DNA of 64,000 bases from Dictyobacter kobayashii (lineage in GTDB: Bacteria > Chloroflexota > Ktedonobacteria > Ktedonobacterales > Ktedonobacteraceae): the NCBI RefSeq assembly GCF_003967555.1, contig NZ_BIFS01000002.1:1798001-1862000 (forward strand), written 5' to 3'. Shown here one piece after another: positions 63,149-64,000 of the stretch. The translations under genes were made by a program, and so were the position numbers. The stretch's first letter is position 1. Every line of letters begins with the position of its first letter. The notes beneath the pieces are model-generated. The model was not told the origin of the DNA, did no database searches, and saw nothing but the letters and a program-made list of their open reading frames with translations.

Positions 63149-64000
63149 GCTCCCACCTCCGCTCCGGCCGACACGCCACAATACTGGTCATACTCGGCCA
63201 GGGCCCGGCTTTGCACCTGTGGTGCCTGCTGTTGGTGGCCTAAGGGTGCTCCTGCTCGTCGGATCGCCGAGGCTGAGGGAATACCCGTCCATTGCTCTGG
63301 ATGCGGCACACTCTCTTGTGAGCGAGGACGCTTCTCGATGGCGAACACCTCTTGGCCCTGCGACCAAACCGTGAGCACACCCTTGCGTTCACGAACCTGC
63401 ACTGTGGTTCCGGCCAGATGCAGCGTGCCTGGCAACCCGTAGAGCACGCCATCGTAGGAGACATAGCCATCCCAGGTGACTTTGCGTTCTTCGGTGGCAA
63501 AGCGCTCCCAGGCAAAGGCTTGAGGCAAGGGCTGGAGCTTCTCCACCTCCAAACGATCGACCGGGCGAGCATGAGTCGTGCGGTGCACGCGGGAATTGAT
63601 GCGCTCACACCAGCGATGGGCCTGGCGATTGAGATCATCGAGATCGGTGAAAGTCACCCCGGCCCAAAAGCTCTGCTTCACATAACTCACGGTGCGCTCG
63701 ACCTTGCCTTTCGTCTGTGGGGTGTAAGGCTTGCAGACGCGGGCGGTGACCCCAATGGAGACCATGAAGTCAGCAAAGCGAGGATTCCAACGAGGTTTGT
63801 TCTCCTGCATTTCGAGCAACACGCTTTTCATGCGGTCAGTCAGCGCAGACCGGGTCAGGCCTCCGAAGTATTCAAACGCCTCCATCAAGCAGCGAATGAG
63901 CGTTGGAGTATCGCAGCGCTTCACAAAGGTCACAAAGCGCATGCGCGAATAGCCCAACACCGCGGTAAAGCCATAGAATTTATGGATGATGCCTTCCTGT
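63145..64000 (-). CDS. istA: IS21 transposase IstA, C-terminal part
   Basis: The frame is open to the window edge, so the N-terminal helix-turn-helix and first catalytic Asp lie outside. Visible: GFTAVLGYSRMRFVTFVKRC, the second Asp in SALTDRMKSVLLE, and the Glu in TPQTKGKVERTVSYVK, which complete the DDE set. The C domain has YGLPGTLHLAGTTVQVRER. The stop overlaps istB. Confidence 0.93.
   Translation of the reverse strand, partial: QEGIIHKFYGFTAVLGYSRMRFVTFVKRCDTPTLIRCLMEAFEYFGGLTRSALTDRMKSVLLEMQENKPRWNPRFADFMVSIGVTARVCKPYTPQTKGKVERTVSYVKQSFWAGVTFTDLDDLNRQAHRWCERINSRVHRTTHARPVDRLEVEKLQPLPQAFAWERFATEERKVTWDGYVSYDGVLYGLPGTLHLAGTTVQVRERKGVLTVWSQGQEVFAIEKRPRSQESVPHPEQWTGIPSASAIRRAGAPLGHQQQAPQVQSRALAEYDQYCGVSAGAEVGA

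Larger units (their letters stand above)
62209..64000 (-). mobile_element. IS21-family insertion sequence, cut by the right window edge
   Basis: An istA-istB pair on the minus strand, with a downstream stretch rich in CGCCG repeats (62280-62380) and a possible outer end TGTCATGACGAGCCG at about 62209. The left end is a guess because the partner repeat is outside the window. IS21 ends usually carry several short internal repeats, which fits. Confidence 0.75.

Overview
The window looks like a chromosomal stretch from a Gram-positive-like soil bacterium of the class Ktedonobacteria (Chloroflexota). This is inference, from mid-range GC, a Ser/Thr phosphatase and pseudokinase signalling style, F420-type oxidoreductases, P450s, CHAT/TPR proteins, DUF6585-type membrane proteins and many IS remnants. 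No rRNA, tRNA or CRISPR array was seen.

Layout. 1-2.7 kb: the end of a LamG-like protein and a membrane PP2C phosphatase. 2.9-4.6 kb: a GNAT acetyltransferase and a DUF2332 protein. 4.8-8.1 kb: a complete preQ1 (queuosine precursor) operon, queF-queC-queD-queE-folE, closed by a strong terminator. 8.5-12.4 kb: a peptide/nickel-type ABC importer (lipoprotein plus two permeases). 12.6-15.5 kb: an ECF energizing module (EcfT plus a fused double ATPase) with no S component beside it. 15.8-21 kb (minus strand): Nudix hydrolase, P450, histidine kinase, OmpR-type regulator and an ABC ATPase. 21.3-26.8 kb: a zinc-independent alcohol dehydrogenase-like reductase, a second P450 and a GH38 alpha-mannosidase. 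27-29 kb: two ABC-2-type permeases, the second with an in-frame UGA. 29.2-33 kb: a secreted HNH nuclease-like lipoprotein, a DUF1963 protein, a GT2 glycosyltransferase and an LLM oxidoreductase. 33.1-40 kb: an ECF-S-like membrane protein with an amidohydrolase, a pseudokinase/TPR pair, a large membrane protein and a DoxX protein. 40.6-42.4 kb: a TetR/SDR pair with matching operator-like repeats.

From about 43 kb the content becomes accessory. A 1479-residue CHAT protease-STAND NTPase-TPR protein, flanked by small uncharacterised genes, is the best candidate for a defence or signalling system. It is followed by AraC and DUF1330 remnants, an IS5-type element inserted in the DUF1330 gene, an MFS exporter with a GlxA-like regulator, a broken GNAT gene, a hydrolase, a P-loop kinase, a 222-bp transposon-end remnant, an MBL lactonase-like gene, an ISL3 remnant, a PPOX protein, an APH-like kinase, a DUF6585 gene with a transposase remnant at its end, and an IS21 element running off the right edge.

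Two window-wide patterns stand out. First, at least nine otherwise intact genes are split by an apparent loss of one base, and eight of these sites lie in short G or C runs. This points to consensus undercalling rather than nine independent mutations, so these genes are annotated as whole. Second, four long perfect hairpins in intergenic DNA share a TGTGGT-containing base and a GC-rich tip but differ elsewhere with compensating changes. They look like a dispersed palindromic repeat family rather than ordinary terminators.
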